Below are positions 15,258 to 24,227 of a stretch of DNA of 33,838 nt, piece by piece. Made by a program: the position numbers and the translations under genes. The notes under the pieces were generated by a model. It was not told the origin of the DNA. It made no database searches and worked only from the letters and a program-made list of their open reading frames with translations. Origin of the DNA: Bacteroidetes bacterium ADurb.Bin217. GTDB taxonomy: Bacteria; Bacteroidota; Bacteroidia; Bacteroidales; UBA1715. Where the stretch lies: assembly GCA_002069975.1 (NCBI GenBank), contig MWCJ01000031.1, positions 1 through 33,838 of the forward strand. Reading direction: 5' to 3'. Within the stretch, counting starts at the first letter, position 1. Every line of letters begins with the position of its first letter.

Positions 15258-16454
15258 ATGAAAATTCTTGTATTAAACTGTGGAAGTTCGTCTATTAAAT
15301 ATCAATTGTTGCAAATGAACGATGAGGTTGTGATTGCACAAGGTATGATAGATAGAATTGGTGAAGAAATAAGTAAAGCTAAATTAGAGCTTGCCAACGG
15401 CGAAAAATATATTACAGAACTTTCGATTCCAAATCATGATATTGGGGTAGAATATATAATTGAAGATTTATGTAATCCCACTCACAATATTATACAAGAT
15501 AAACAAGAAATTACAGCAGTAGGTCATCGTGTGGTGCATGGTGCCGAAGTATTTAGCAAAAGCACTACATTAACAGCAGAGGTAATAGCACAACTAGAAA
15601 AGTGTTGTGAACTAGCTCCTTTACACAATCCTGCAAATTTAAAAGGAATATATGCTGCTCAAAAATTGTTACCACATGCGGTACAGTGCGGTACATTCGA
15701 TACAGCATTTCATCAGTCAATGCCTGCACATGCATACATGTATGGATTACCCTATTCATATTATGAACAATTGAAAGTGCGTAGGTACGGATTTCATGGT
15801 TCTAGTCATAGATATGTAAGTCAACAAGCTGCACAATTAAGTGGCAAACCCTACGATGCTTGCAAAACCATTGTATGTCATTTAGGTAACGGTTCTTCTA
15901 TTTCGGCAGTACTCAATGGCAATTCTGTAGATACCAGTATGGGATTGACACCGCTCGAAGGATTAATCATGGGAACTCGTTGTGGCGATTTAGATTTAGG
16001 TGCAGCATTTTACATTATGCGAAAAGAGAACCTGTCTATTGATCAATTCGATACAATTTTGAACAAACAAAGTGGCTTCAAAGGGATTTGCGGTATTTCT
16101 GATATGCGCGACATGAAGCAGGCTGCTGCCGAAGGTAACGAACGTGCCCAATTAACATTAGATATGCTTGCATACCGAATCAAAAAATATATAGGTGCAT
16201 ACGCTGCTGCTATGCAGGGGGTAGATTGCATAGCGTTTACCGGTGGTATTGGAGAAAACAATCCAGACTTACGTTTGCAGGTATGTAAAGGATTAGAATA
16301 TATGGGAGTAGAGTTTGACGAACAAGCAAACAAACAATCGGGCAATACAGAATATATTATTTCTACGGCAACATCACGAGTTACCGTTATGGTAATTCAA
16401 ACAAACGAAGAAATTGTAATTGCTCGCGATACGTATGAATTGATAACTGCGTAA
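15258..16454 (+). CDS. ackA: Acetate kinase
   Basis: The 398-residue enzyme converts acetyl phosphate + ADP to acetate + ATP, completing the Pta-AckA pathway. The start MKILVLNCGSSSIKYQ at 15258 is the exact family N-terminus. The open frame extends upstream to 15165, but that part overlaps pta and has no family match. Other signatures are GHRVVHG, FDTAFHQ, RRYGFHGSSHRYVS (active-site His/Arg), VCHLGNGSS, MGTRCGDLD and AFTGGIGENN (phosphate-binding loop). The length is typical. It is followed four bases later by the alpha/beta hydrolase gene, so the three genes may share a transcript. Confidence 0.96.
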   Translation: MKILVLNCGSSSIKYQLLQMNDEVVIAQGMIDRIGEEISKAKLELANGEKYITELSIPNHDIGVEYIIEDLCNPTHNIIQDKQEITAVGHRVVHGAEVFSKSTTLTAEVIAQLEKCCELAPLHNPANLKGIYAAQKLLPHAVQCGTFDTAFHQSMPAHAYMYGLPYSYYEQLKVRRYGFHGSSHRYVSQQAAQLSGKPYDACKTIVCHLGNGSSISAVLNGNSVDTSMGLTPLEGLIMGTRCGDLDLGAAFYIMRKENLSIDQFDTILNKQSGFKGICGISDMRDMKQAAAEGNERAQLTLDMLAYRIKKYIGAYAAAMQGVDCIAFTGGIGENNPDLRLQVCKGLEYMGVEFDEQANKQSGNTEYIISTATSRVTVMVIQTNEEIVIARDTYELITA

Positions 16455-16458
16455 CGAT

Positions 16459-17367
16459 ATGAACCGTGCTATCATCAATAGTATCATAGTGTTTGTACAT
16501 ATATTTATATTCGTAGCATGCAGTCCCGACAAAGTATTTTTACAACCTACGCCACTTCCACTCACTCAGCGATGCTATAAAATTCCCGGTAATGCCGATT
16601 CTATTGTTGTATTGTTTCGTGGCAACAATTACGAACCGGTATTTACAAAATTTGGTAAAGACACCGTAGATATGCCATTTTCGGTTCAGGCTCAATTTGT
16701 AACGAGCACTACGGGAAACAAGTTGCATACATGGTTTCTCAAACATGATTCTGTACCTGCTCATACCACACTCATATATATGCATGGCAATTCTGGTAAT
16801 TTAGCAACAAATTATGCGCTTATGACTCCATTGTTGCATCATGGCTATCAAATTTATATGGTAGATTACAGCGGATTTGGATATTCACAAGGCGAGGCTA
16901 CTCGCCAACATGTGCTTGACGACGGTTTGTCGTTTGTAGATTTTGTTTGTTCGCAGCCGCAGGTATCTCAAACTAAGATAATATTGTACGGGCAATCATT
17001 TGGTGGTCATGCATCAACAGTAGTAGCACACGCTAAACAAGCACAATTAGACGGTTTGGTTATAGAAGCGGCATTTTCGTCGCATCACGATGCTATGACG
17101 GGTATATTGGGGTGGCTTGGACGTATGGTTACACCGGAATTGTTTAGTGCCAAAGATTCCATTGGACTCATTCGCAAACCTATTCTTATAATTCATAGTA
17201 ATGAAGATGACATAGTACCACTGTATATGGGCAAACGACTTTACGAACGTGCCCAACAACCCAAATATTTATTGGAAATAGGTGGCTGCCATGTATGTGG
17301 ACCTCAATTATACGACACTATAATATCTAAGGCAATTCGCACCAACATTTTACACTACACAAACTAA
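16459..17367 (+). CDS. Alpha/beta hydrolase, probable lipoprotein (BEM46/ABHD13-like)
   Basis: The 302-residue protein has an N-terminal hydrophobic segment ending in a lipobox-like FVAC (Cys21), so it is probably a lipid-anchored periplasmic or outer-membrane protein. The fold is shown by the oxyanion motif HGNSGNLA, the strand 'VDYSGFGYSQGEAT', and the nucleophile elbow GQSFGG (Ser180). A catalytic Asp (250 or 251, in NEDDIVP) and His278 (GGCHVCG) complete the triad. These resemble the serine aminopeptidase-like S33/BEM46 group. The substrate is unknown. It starts four bases after ackA and ends four bases before the PNPOx-like gene, indicating an operon without an obvious functional link. 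Confidence 0.85.
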   Translation: MNRAIINSIIVFVHIFIFVACSPDKVFLQPTPLPLTQRCYKIPGNADSIVVLFRGNNYEPVFTKFGKDTVDMPFSVQAQFVTSTTGNKLHTWFLKHDSVPAHTTLIYMHGNSGNLATNYALMTPLLHHGYQIYMVDYSGFGYSQGEATRQHVLDDGLSFVDFVCSQPQVSQTKIILYGQSFGGHASTVVAHAKQAQLDGLVIEAAFSSHHDAMTGILGWLGRMVTPELFSAKDSIGLIRKPILIIHSNEDDIVPLYMGKRLYERAQQPKYLLEIGGCHVCGPQLYDTIISKAIRTNILHYTN

Positions 17368-17371
17368 GCGT

Positions 17372-17794
17372 ATGACAATTACTGAATGTATTGAATTTGC
17401 TAAGCAAAACCCTAATTGTACTGTGGCTACGGTAGAACAGAATAAACCTCATGTTCGAACTATGGCTTTATGGTTTGCCGACAATAGCGGTTTTTATTTT
17501 CAAACAAGTACCAACAAAGATGTGTGGAAACAAATACTAGAAAATAGAAATATTGAATTATGTTTTTATCAGCATCAAGGAATTATTGGTTCGCAACTCC
17601 GAATAGAAGGCGAAGCGGAAATAATTGACAGCCCTGAACTACGCGAACGCATACTCCACGACCGTCCATTTTTACGTCATTTTGGAATTACCAAAGAAAG
17701 TCCCGAATTAGTGTTTTTTAGAATTGCCCACGGCAAAGCACATATGTGGGATATGCGGCAGGCGATACATAATAAAGAATATGTTGATTTTTAG
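17372..17794 (+). CDS. Pyridoxamine 5'-phosphate oxidase family (FMN-binding split barrel) protein
   Basis: The 140-residue cytoplasmic protein has the compact split-barrel pattern: 'NPNCTVATVEQNKPHVRTMA' at the start, FYFQTSTNKDVWKQILEN in the middle and 'GSQLRIEGEAEIID' after it. Its C-terminal part ends in HMWDMRQ. Members bind FMN or a related flavin, but most of these short homologues are not true PdxH enzymes, and the substrate is unknown. It starts four bases after the hydrolase gene and is the last gene of the run that begins with pta. No hairpin terminator is obvious in the following 174 bases. Confidence 0.85.
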   Translation: MTITECIEFAKQNPNCTVATVEQNKPHVRTMALWFADNSGFYFQTSTNKDVWKQILENRNIELCFYQHQGIIGSQLRIEGEAEIIDSPELRERILHDRPFLRHFGITKESPELVFFRIAHGKAHMWDMRQAIHNKEYVDF

Positions 17795-17943
17795 TGTTTT
17801 TTATCAGGTCTTCACAGTAAAATTCCCGAATAATATTTTTTCTATTATAAGACATTAGAAGCACACAGTCTTACGAATAGTTAATTTTTCCAAATTTTTC
17901 TATTATTTTTTTTATACCTATATGTCATACTAATAAAAATATG

Positions 17944-17951
17944 TATTTTTG
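17944..17951 (+). promoter_or_regulatory. Candidate -7 box for gmhA
   Basis: TATTTTTG matches TAnnTTTG and lies 17 bases before the ATG of gmhA, giving a very short leader. There is no clear TTTG at the -33 spacing. Pattern-based only. Confidence 0.38.
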
Positions 17952-17968
17952 AGCAAAATTTCGCACAA

Positions 17969-18541
17969 ATGCAAACACTGTTAAAGTCTGAATTTATAGA
18001 GTCGCAACGAATACTTCAAGAATTTATTCAACAACCGAATATTTTTGAAACTTTAGAAGCTGTTACTCGCTGTATAATTAAGGCTATAGAACAAGGAAAT
18101 ACCATAATTTCATGTGGTAACGGTGGTTCTATGACAGACGCTATGCATTTGGCCGAAGAATTATCGGGTAAATTCAGAAAACCACGTAAAGCATTACCTG
18201 CAATAGCTATCAGTGACCCATCGTTTATATCGTGTGTTGCCAATGATTACGGGTACGATTATGTGTTTGCTCGATTTATAGAATCTATGGGAAAACCGGG
18301 TGATATATTGGTAGCATTTACTACTTCGGGAAATTCCGAAAATATTGTTAAGGCTCTGCAACAGGCCAAACAACAAAATTTAATTACCATAGTGCTTACG
18401 GGAAATACCGGAGGCAACGCAAAACACCATGCCGATTATACTATATGTGTTCCACATGTAGGGTATGCCGACAGAATTCAAGAAATACACATAAAAATCA
18501 TACATACACTAATTCACGCTATAGAGCAGAATTTGCTGTAA
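17969..18541 (+). CDS. gmhA: Phosphoheptose isomerase (sedoheptulose 7-phosphate isomerase)
   Basis: The 190-residue SIS-domain enzyme makes D-glycero-D-manno-heptose 7-phosphate, the first step of heptose supply for lipopolysaccharide. Clear family motifs are CGNGGSMTDAMHLAEELSGK (residues 49-68), AIAISDPSFISCVANDYG, the TTSGNSENI phosphate-binding loop, and YADRIQEIHIKIIHTLIH with the active-site Glu and His. Length and motif order match E. coli GmhA closely. It lies 15 bases upstream of the YifB-type gene and may be co-transcribed with it. The other heptose-pathway genes are not in the window. Confidence 0.94.
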   Translation: MQTLLKSEFIESQRILQEFIQQPNIFETLEAVTRCIIKAIEQGNTIISCGNGGSMTDAMHLAEELSGKFRKPRKALPAIAISDPSFISCVANDYGYDYVFARFIESMGKPGDILVAFTTSGNSENIVKALQQAKQQNLITIVLTGNTGGNAKHHADYTICVPHVGYADRIQEIHIKIIHTLIHAIEQNLL

Positions 18542-18556
18542 AAAAACTGACATACT

Positions 18557-20092
18557 ATGCTTGTAAAAGCTTTTGGTGGAGCTGTTAATGGAATTGACGC
18601 TCGCATTATTACTGTGGAAACCGATGTGGTAGCCGGAGCAAACTTTTTTATTGTAGGTTTGCCCGATAGTGCTGTTAAAGAAAGTCAGCAACGAATAGAA
18701 TCGGCGTTGCGAAGTTCCGGATATAAATTGCCGGGCAAAAAAATTACAATTAATATGGCACCTGCCGATATTAGAAAAGAGGGGACTTCGTACGATTTGA
18801 CTCTTGCTGTAGGAATTCTTGCAGCATCGGAACAAATGAAATACGAAGATATTCATAACTATCTTATTATGGGTGAATTATCGCTCGATGGTGGAATTCA
18901 TAGCATCAAAGGGGCGTTGAGCATGGCAATTGAGGCACGTAAATTCGGATGTAAGGGCTTTATTTTACCAAAGCAAAATGCTCGCGAAGCAGCTGTTGTA
19001 AATGATTTAGATATATATGGTGTAGAAACTATTAGCGAAGTAATTGGTTTTTTTAATGGTACACACCAATTGGAAAAAACAGAAGTAGATACTCGAAAAG
19101 AATTTTTTAAACATATTGATGTTTGTTCGTTTGATTTTGCCGAAGTTAAAGGTCAAGAAAATGTAAAAAGAGCTTTAGAAATAGCAGCGGCAGGTGGACA
19201 TAATATTATTATGATTGGACCTCCGGGTGCCGGTAAAACCATGTTGGCAAAACGAATTGCTTCTATTTTGCCGCCACTTACACTTCAAGAGGCTTTGGAA
19301 ACTACAAAAATTCATTCGGTTGCAGGTAAATTACAAGGTCATGTTTCGCTTATGACCGAACGTCCGTATAGAGCTCCACACCATACGGTAAGCGATGTAG
19401 CATTGGTGGGTGGCGGGGCTTTTCCACAACCGGGCGAAATATCATTAGCTCACAATGGTGTGCTGTTTCTCGATGAATTGCCGGAATTTAAACGAACGGT
19501 ACTCGAAGTTATGCGGCAACCTCTCGAAGATAGAACTATTCAAATATCTCGGGCTAAATTTAGTGTAAATTATCCTGCAAGTTTTATGCTTATAGCATCT
19601 ATGAATCCTTGTCCTTGCGGATATTATAACCATCCCGAAAAAGAATGTGTGTGTAGTTCGGGGGTAGTTCAAAAATATTTAAATCGTATTTCAGGACCAT
19701 TATTAGATAGAATAGATATTCATATAGAAGTAGTGCCGGTGCCATTCGAAGAATTATCGAAACAAACAAAGTCGGAGTCGAGTAATGATGTACGTAAACG
19801 GGTAATTCAAGCTCGCGAGCAACAGCAACAGCGTTTTTCTAATACTTCAATTCATTGTAATGCTCAAATGGATACTAAAACCTTACAATCGTATTGTGTG
19901 CTTACCGCCGAAGGTTCTGCATTATTAAAGCAAGCTATGGAAAAACTTGGTCTTTCGGCTCGTGCCTACGACAGAATTATTAAAGTTTCAAGAACCATAG
20001 CCGATTTAGATGCTTCGGCAGATATTTTACCACATCATGTAGCTGAGGCTATTCAGTATAGAAGTCTCGATAGGGAAAATTGGGCAGGATAA
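18557..20092 (+). CDS. YifB/ComM family Mg-chelatase-like AAA+ ATPase
   Basis: The 511-residue protein has an N-terminal Lon-protease-like fold domain (about 20-165; GLPDSAVKESQQRIESAL, MGELSLDGGI). An AAA+ module follows, with Walker A GPPGAGKT (221-228), Walker B LFLDELPEF, and the YRAPHHTVSDVALVGGG segment. A C-terminal Mg-chelatase region has NPCPCGYY and a paired CVC. ComM is a hexameric helicase that promotes branch migration during natural transformation; most annotated YifB homologues are inferred only. It ends 14 bases before the convergent uvrA stop. Confidence 0.93.
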   Translation: MLVKAFGGAVNGIDARIITVETDVVAGANFFIVGLPDSAVKESQQRIESALRSSGYKLPGKKITINMAPADIRKEGTSYDLTLAVGILAASEQMKYEDIHNYLIMGELSLDGGIHSIKGALSMAIEARKFGCKGFILPKQNAREAAVVNDLDIYGVETISEVIGFFNGTHQLEKTEVDTRKEFFKHIDVCSFDFAEVKGQENVKRALEIAAAGGHNIIMIGPPGAGKTMLAKRIASILPPLTLQEALETTKIHSVAGKLQGHVSLMTERPYRAPHHTVSDVALVGGGAFPQPGEISLAHNGVLFLDELPEFKRTVLEVMRQPLEDRTIQISRAKFSVNYPASFMLIASMNPCPCGYYNHPEKECVCSSGVVQKYLNRISGPLLDRIDIHIEVVPVPFEELSKQTKSESSNDVRKRVIQAREQQQQRFSNTSIHCNAQMDTKTLQSYCVLTAEGSALLKQAMEKLGLSARAYDRIIKVSRTIADLDASADILPHHVAEAIQYRSLDRENWAG

Positions 20093-20106
20093 GCGTGAGG
20101 CTTTTA

Positions 20107-22905
20107 TTACCTATGAATCTTTTCTTGTAAAAATGCCCCGGTATATGAATCCTTGCATGCAATAATTTGTTCGGGAGTTCCGGTACAAACTATATTTCCG
20201 CCCTTTTCTCCACCTTCTGGTCCAATATCTATAACCCAATCTGCACATTTTATAACATCGAGATTATGTTCTATTACCAGTATGGAATGACCTTTTTGGA
20301 GTAATTGTTCAAATGATTTCAATAATTTTTGAATATCATGAAAGTGTAAGCCGGTAGTGGGTTCGTCGAATATAAATAAACATGGTTTGTCTTTGGATTC
20401 TTTTCCAATAAATGATGCTAATTTTATTCGTTGCGATTCGCCGCCACTAAGTGTGCTCGACGATTGACCTAATTTTACATACCCTAATCCTACACTTTGA
20501 AGTGGTATGAGTTTTTCGACAATTTTATGAGTTGTATTATTTTTTTCTTCTCCAAAAAATTGAATTGCTTCGTCTACAGTTAATTCTAAAATATCGTAAA
20601 TAGATTTTTTTCGATACAAAACTTCTAGGACTTCATCTTTGAACCGTTTGCCATTACATTCTTCGCATACTAATTCCAAATCGGCCATAAATTGCATTTC
20701 TACTTTAATAATTCCCTCGCCTTGACATTCATCGCATCTACCACCTTCGGTATTGAATGAAAAGTGCGAAGGTTTAAATCCCATAAGTTGCGATCCTTTT
20801 TGGTCGGCAAACAATTTTCTAATATCGTCAAATGCTTTAGAATATGTTACAGGATTGGAACGAGTAGAACGTCCAATTGGATTTTGATCTACAAATTCCA
20901 CAGAAAATATGTGACCTTGCACCCCGGTAATTCCGTCAAATTCGCCCATTAGAATGCCGTGTTCACCTATAGCACGTTGCACGGCAGGGTATAGTATTTT
21001 ATTTACTAGCGACGATTTCCCCGAACCACTTACACCTGTTACTGCGGTAAATACACCAATAGGGAATTGTACTGTAATATTTTTTAAATTGTTTTCGCGA
21101 GCACCTTGAATGGTTATTGCATGTTTCCACATTCTGCGTTTGGTAGGAACTGCAATTTGTTTTCTACCTGTTAAATAATCTGCTGTAAGTGAATTTTTTG
21201 ATGATACAAGTTCGTCAATGTTGCCTTCAAATACAACTTCGCCACCATTGTTCCCTGCTCCCGGACCTATATCAATGATATGATGAGCCGCTCGCATAAT
21301 TTCTTCATCGTGTTCTACTACGAGTACCGTATTCCCAATTTGTTGCAATTTGAGTAATACCTGAATTAGTAAGTGTGTATCGCGAGGATGGAGTCCTATA
21401 CTTGGTTCATCTAAAATATAGAGTGAACCAACCAAGCTGCTGCCGAGTGATGTTGCCAAGTTTATTCGTTGCGACTCTCCTCCCGAAAGTGTATTAGACA
21501 GCCGATTAAGTGTAAGATAGCCTAATCCTACATTTTCAAGGAATTCTAATCGAGTTCTAATTTCTATTAAAAGTCGTTTTGCTATTGTTTGTTCGTGGTC
21601 GGTAAGGCTGAGGGTATTAAAAAATAATCGGAGTTCATGAATAGACAAATCAACCAATTCGGTAATTGGAGTATTTTGAATCCGTATATATGACGCTTCG
21701 GGTTTCAATCGACTTCCATTGCATGTAGGACAAATGGTTTTTCCGCGATATCGCGACAACATAACTCGGTATTGAATTTTATAGAGATTTTCTTCAACCA
21801 TTTTAAAGAATGCATTGATGCCTCCAAAATATTGATTACCTGTCCATACCAGTTTTTGTTGTTCTTTGCTTAAATCACTGTAAGGTTTATGAATGGGAAA
21901 ATTGAATTTTTCGGCATTCATAACCAATTCATCTTTCCATTCACTCATTTTGTCGCCTTTCCAACAAACCACGGCGTCGTCCCATATTGAAAGGCTTTTG
22001 TTGGGAATTACTAAATTGGGGTCAATTCCCATAACTTTACCAAAGCCTTCGCAAGTAGGACAGGCTCCAAGCGGACTATTGAAGCTGAACGTGTGCACTG
22101 TTGGCGGTTCAAACACAATACCATCGGCATCAAACGTATTAGAAAAATAAAATGGTTGCATGGAATCATTTTCATCTACCCACACAATGCAACTGCCATT
22201 ACCTTCGAAAAAAGCTGTTTGAACAGAATCAGCCATACGAGAAAGTTCCGAATTGTCGCTTACTATACGGTCTATGAGTAAATAAATATCTTTTGGGGCA
22301 CAATTGTTCTTTTTTTGTAAAAATTCATCGATACGAAGCATTGATTTTTTGCAAAGTATACGACTAAATCCTTGTTGGAGAAATAGTTCTAATTTGTTTC
22401 CTAATTCTGATTTTTCGCAGAAAAGGGGAGCGGTTATAAATATTTTAAGGTTTGGTTTTGAAACTATAAAATCTACAACATCTTGTACCGAATGTCGGGT
22501 AACTTCTACGCCCGAAATTGGTGAAAAAGTTCTTCCAATACGTGCATAGAGAAGTTTTATGTAATCATATATTTCGGTAGATGTGCCAACTGTTGAACGA
22601 GGATTGGCGGTATTTACTTTTTGCTCAATAGCTATAGCGGGAGGAATGCCCGTAATATAATCTACTTCGGGTTTGTGTATTTTGCCTAAAAATTGGCGAG
22701 CATAGGCAGACAAACTTTCTACGTATCTACGCTGTCCCTCGGCATATATAGTATCGAATGCTAACGACGATTTTCCCGAACCAGACAAGCCGGTAATAAC
22801 TACAAAACTATTGCGTTGAATTTTAAGAGAAATATGCTTGAGATTGTGTACCGAAGCACCTTGAATTTCAATATGTTTTGTTTGTGTTACTCGTTGTTCT
22901 CCCAT
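20107..22905 (-). CDS. uvrA: Excinuclease ABC subunit A
   Basis: The 932-residue DNA-damage recognition ATPase of nucleotide excision repair works with UvrB. Two ABC modules are visible: Walker A GLSGSGKSS (39-47) and GVSGSGKSSLV, each with an LSGGESQRI signature and a Walker B (LYILDEPSIGLHPRD and LFIFDEPTTGLHFHD). Zinc-binding CxxC pairs occur in CPTCEGFG, CPTCNGSRL, CDECQGEG and CEECNGKRF. The start MGEQRVTQTKHIEIQGA gives the normal N-terminus. It is transcribed alone, convergent with the YifB gene. A 23-base palindrome lies about 160 bases upstream of its start. Confidence 0.97.
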   Translation of the reverse strand: MGEQRVTQTKHIEIQGASVHNLKHISLKIQRNSFVVITGLSGSGKSSLAFDTIYAEGQRRYVESLSAYARQFLGKIHKPEVDYITGIPPAIAIEQKVNTANPRSTVGTSTEIYDYIKLLYARIGRTFSPISGVEVTRHSVQDVVDFIVSKPNLKIFITAPLFCEKSELGNKLELFLQQGFSRILCKKSMLRIDEFLQKKNNCAPKDIYLLIDRIVSDNSELSRMADSVQTAFFEGNGSCIVWVDENDSMQPFYFSNTFDADGIVFEPPTVHTFSFNSPLGACPTCEGFGKVMGIDPNLVIPNKSLSIWDDAVVCWKGDKMSEWKDELVMNAEKFNFPIHKPYSDLSKEQQKLVWTGNQYFGGINAFFKMVEENLYKIQYRVMLSRYRGKTICPTCNGSRLKPEASYIRIQNTPITELVDLSIHELRLFFNTLSLTDHEQTIAKRLLIEIRTRLEFLENVGLGYLTLNRLSNTLSGGESQRINLATSLGSSLVGSLYILDEPSIGLHPRDTHLLIQVLLKLQQIGNTVLVVEHDEEIMRAAHHIIDIGPGAGNNGGEVVFEGNIDELVSSKNSLTADYLTGRKQIAVPTKRRMWKHAITIQGARENNLKNITVQFPIGVFTAVTGVSGSGKSSLVNKILYPAVQRAIGEHGILMGEFDGITGVQGHIFSVEFVDQNPIGRSTRSNPVTYSKAFDDIRKLFADQKGSQLMGFKPSHFSFNTEGGRCDECQGEGIIKVEMQFMADLELVCEECNGKRFKDEVLEVLYRKKSIYDILELTVDEAIQFFGEEKNNTTHKIVEKLIPLQSVGLGYVKLGQSSSTLSGGESQRIKLASFIGKESKDKPCLFIFDEPTTGLHFHDIQKLLKSFEQLLQKGHSILVIEHNLDVIKCADWVIDIGPEGGEKGGNIVCTGTPEQIIACKDSYTGAFLQEKIHR

Positions 22906-23063
22906 CTAATATTATTTTTTACAAAAATGATAAAAAAAGTAATTGTAAATACATAAAGCTTTGGAAAGTTTGAATAAATAGAAATTGGTAAGCGTTTAAA
23001 TACAATAGGAACGCATTATATTTTATTTACATTGATTTGTTCCTTAGGTATAAAACACAATCT

Positions 23064-23086
23064 TTACAAATAAATTTTATTTGTAA
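23064..23086. repeat. 23-base perfect palindrome upstream of uvrA
   Basis: TTACAAATAAA (23064-23074) is the exact reverse complement of 23076-23086, around one central base. It lies between the stop of the M48 gene and the start of uvrA, both on the minus strand. No T-run follows on the minus strand, so it could be an operator rather than a terminator. Being AT-only apart from one C and one G, chance is not excluded. Confidence 0.4.
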
Positions 23087-23131
23087 TCAAAAGAGGGAAT
23101 CAAAAAAAAATACGAATATTTAAACAGTTTC

Positions 23132-23950
23132 TTAATCTAATTTAGCAACTATTGCAGCATGTTCAGTTTCGAATTTACTTCCAACCGGACTACCTAATTC
23201 TTGCCAAATTTTTTGAACATTTGCTTTCCGGTTATTATCGTATGGATGGGTGCGTAAAAATTCAAAACTACCGTCAGGTGTTGTTAAACTGTCCTCTTTC
23301 ATATGATCAAAAAAGTCAATAATGGCTGTAGGGTGGTAGTTACGAGTTTGTTTTATGCTGTTTAAATATCGAAGTGAATATTCGTCGGCTTCGTATTCAT
23401 GTTTTCGGCTGAACGATAATGCAGCACCGTTTGTTGCTAATAGGGCTGCAATTTCTTGCAATTGCGATGGGTTGTCGCCTAAAAGTATTGAAAATAGAAT
23501 TTGAATTCCATAGACTTTTGTGAGTGTTTCGGTAGAATGGCGGCGGTCGGCGTGAGCAATTTCGTGAGCCATTACGCCTGCAAATTCAGCTTCGGAGCGA
23601 CAATATTTAATAAAACCGGTATAAAAATACAAATATCCACCCGGTGCAGCAAATGCATTGAGAACATCTTTGTCTATTACTCGTATTTGCCAAGGAAATT
23701 CTTCTTTATACAATACCTCGTTCGATTGTAAAACTGTATTCATAATACCGCGAACATAGGCATATACTTCGGGGTTTTGAGCTTCATTTAAAATAGGATA
23801 TTCCGTAGGGTCGGCAAGAATTGTAGAATTTAATTGTTTACCAAACGCTATGTCGTCGTTTTTAGAAAAAAAGTTTACATCTCCGTCTTTTGAGCATGAT
23901 AAGCCAAACGTTACTATGCAAATTCCTAGTACTAATTTAAATATTTTCAT
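23132..23950 (-). CDS. M48 family metalloprotease, lipoprotein
   Basis: The 272-residue protein carries a lipoprotein signal peptide (FGLSCSKD, Cys19) and is probably anchored in the periplasm or outer membrane. The zinc site is MAHEIAHADRRH (H129, E130, H133), with the third ligand expected in KHEYEADEYSLRYL. The segment 'DVLNAFAAPGGYLYFYTG' precedes the zinc site as in BepA/LoiP-type peptidases, which act in outer-membrane protein quality control. It lacks the TPR region of BepA. The gene is monocistronic, with AT-rich flanks on both sides. Confidence 0.92.
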   Translation of the reverse strand: MKIFKLVLGICIVTFGLSCSKDGDVNFFSKNDDIAFGKQLNSTILADPTEYPILNEAQNPEVYAYVRGIMNTVLQSNEVLYKEEFPWQIRVIDKDVLNAFAAPGGYLYFYTGFIKYCRSEAEFAGVMAHEIAHADRRHSTETLTKVYGIQILFSILLGDNPSQLQEIAALLATNGAALSFSRKHEYEADEYSLRYLNSIKQTRNYHPTAIIDFFDHMKEDSLTTPDGSFEFLRTHPYDNNRKANVQKIWQELGSPVGSKFETEHAAIVAKLD

Positions 23951-24101
23951 TTTGTAAAATTTTATTTAATAACAAAATACAATACATTTTTTTTTTGTAA
24001 AAATAATACATTAAATTTGAATATTGTTAGAGAAGAATGTATAATTTTTTTGACTTGAAGAGATTTTTACTTGTACTAAAGATACGTATTCTAAATTTTA
24101 G
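23951..24101. other. AT-rich intergenic segment before the FISUMP gene
   Basis: This region holds the presumed promoter of the M48 gene on the minus strand and poly-T tracts. A 27-codon frame starting MYNFFDLKRFLLVLKI ends at 24120. It might be the lost N-terminus of the following gene in another frame, but it does not resemble a signal peptide. No recognisable RNA or operator was seen. Confidence 0.35.
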
Positions 24102-24227
24102 GTTGATAGTTTATTTTTAGACAAGGTTGATGGTGCTGCATATTCAAATACCGAAATTGATGCTGCATTAACTTTAAAAGCAAATAGCAATGAGGTATAT
24201 TCTATTATAGAAATTGATACGAAATTA

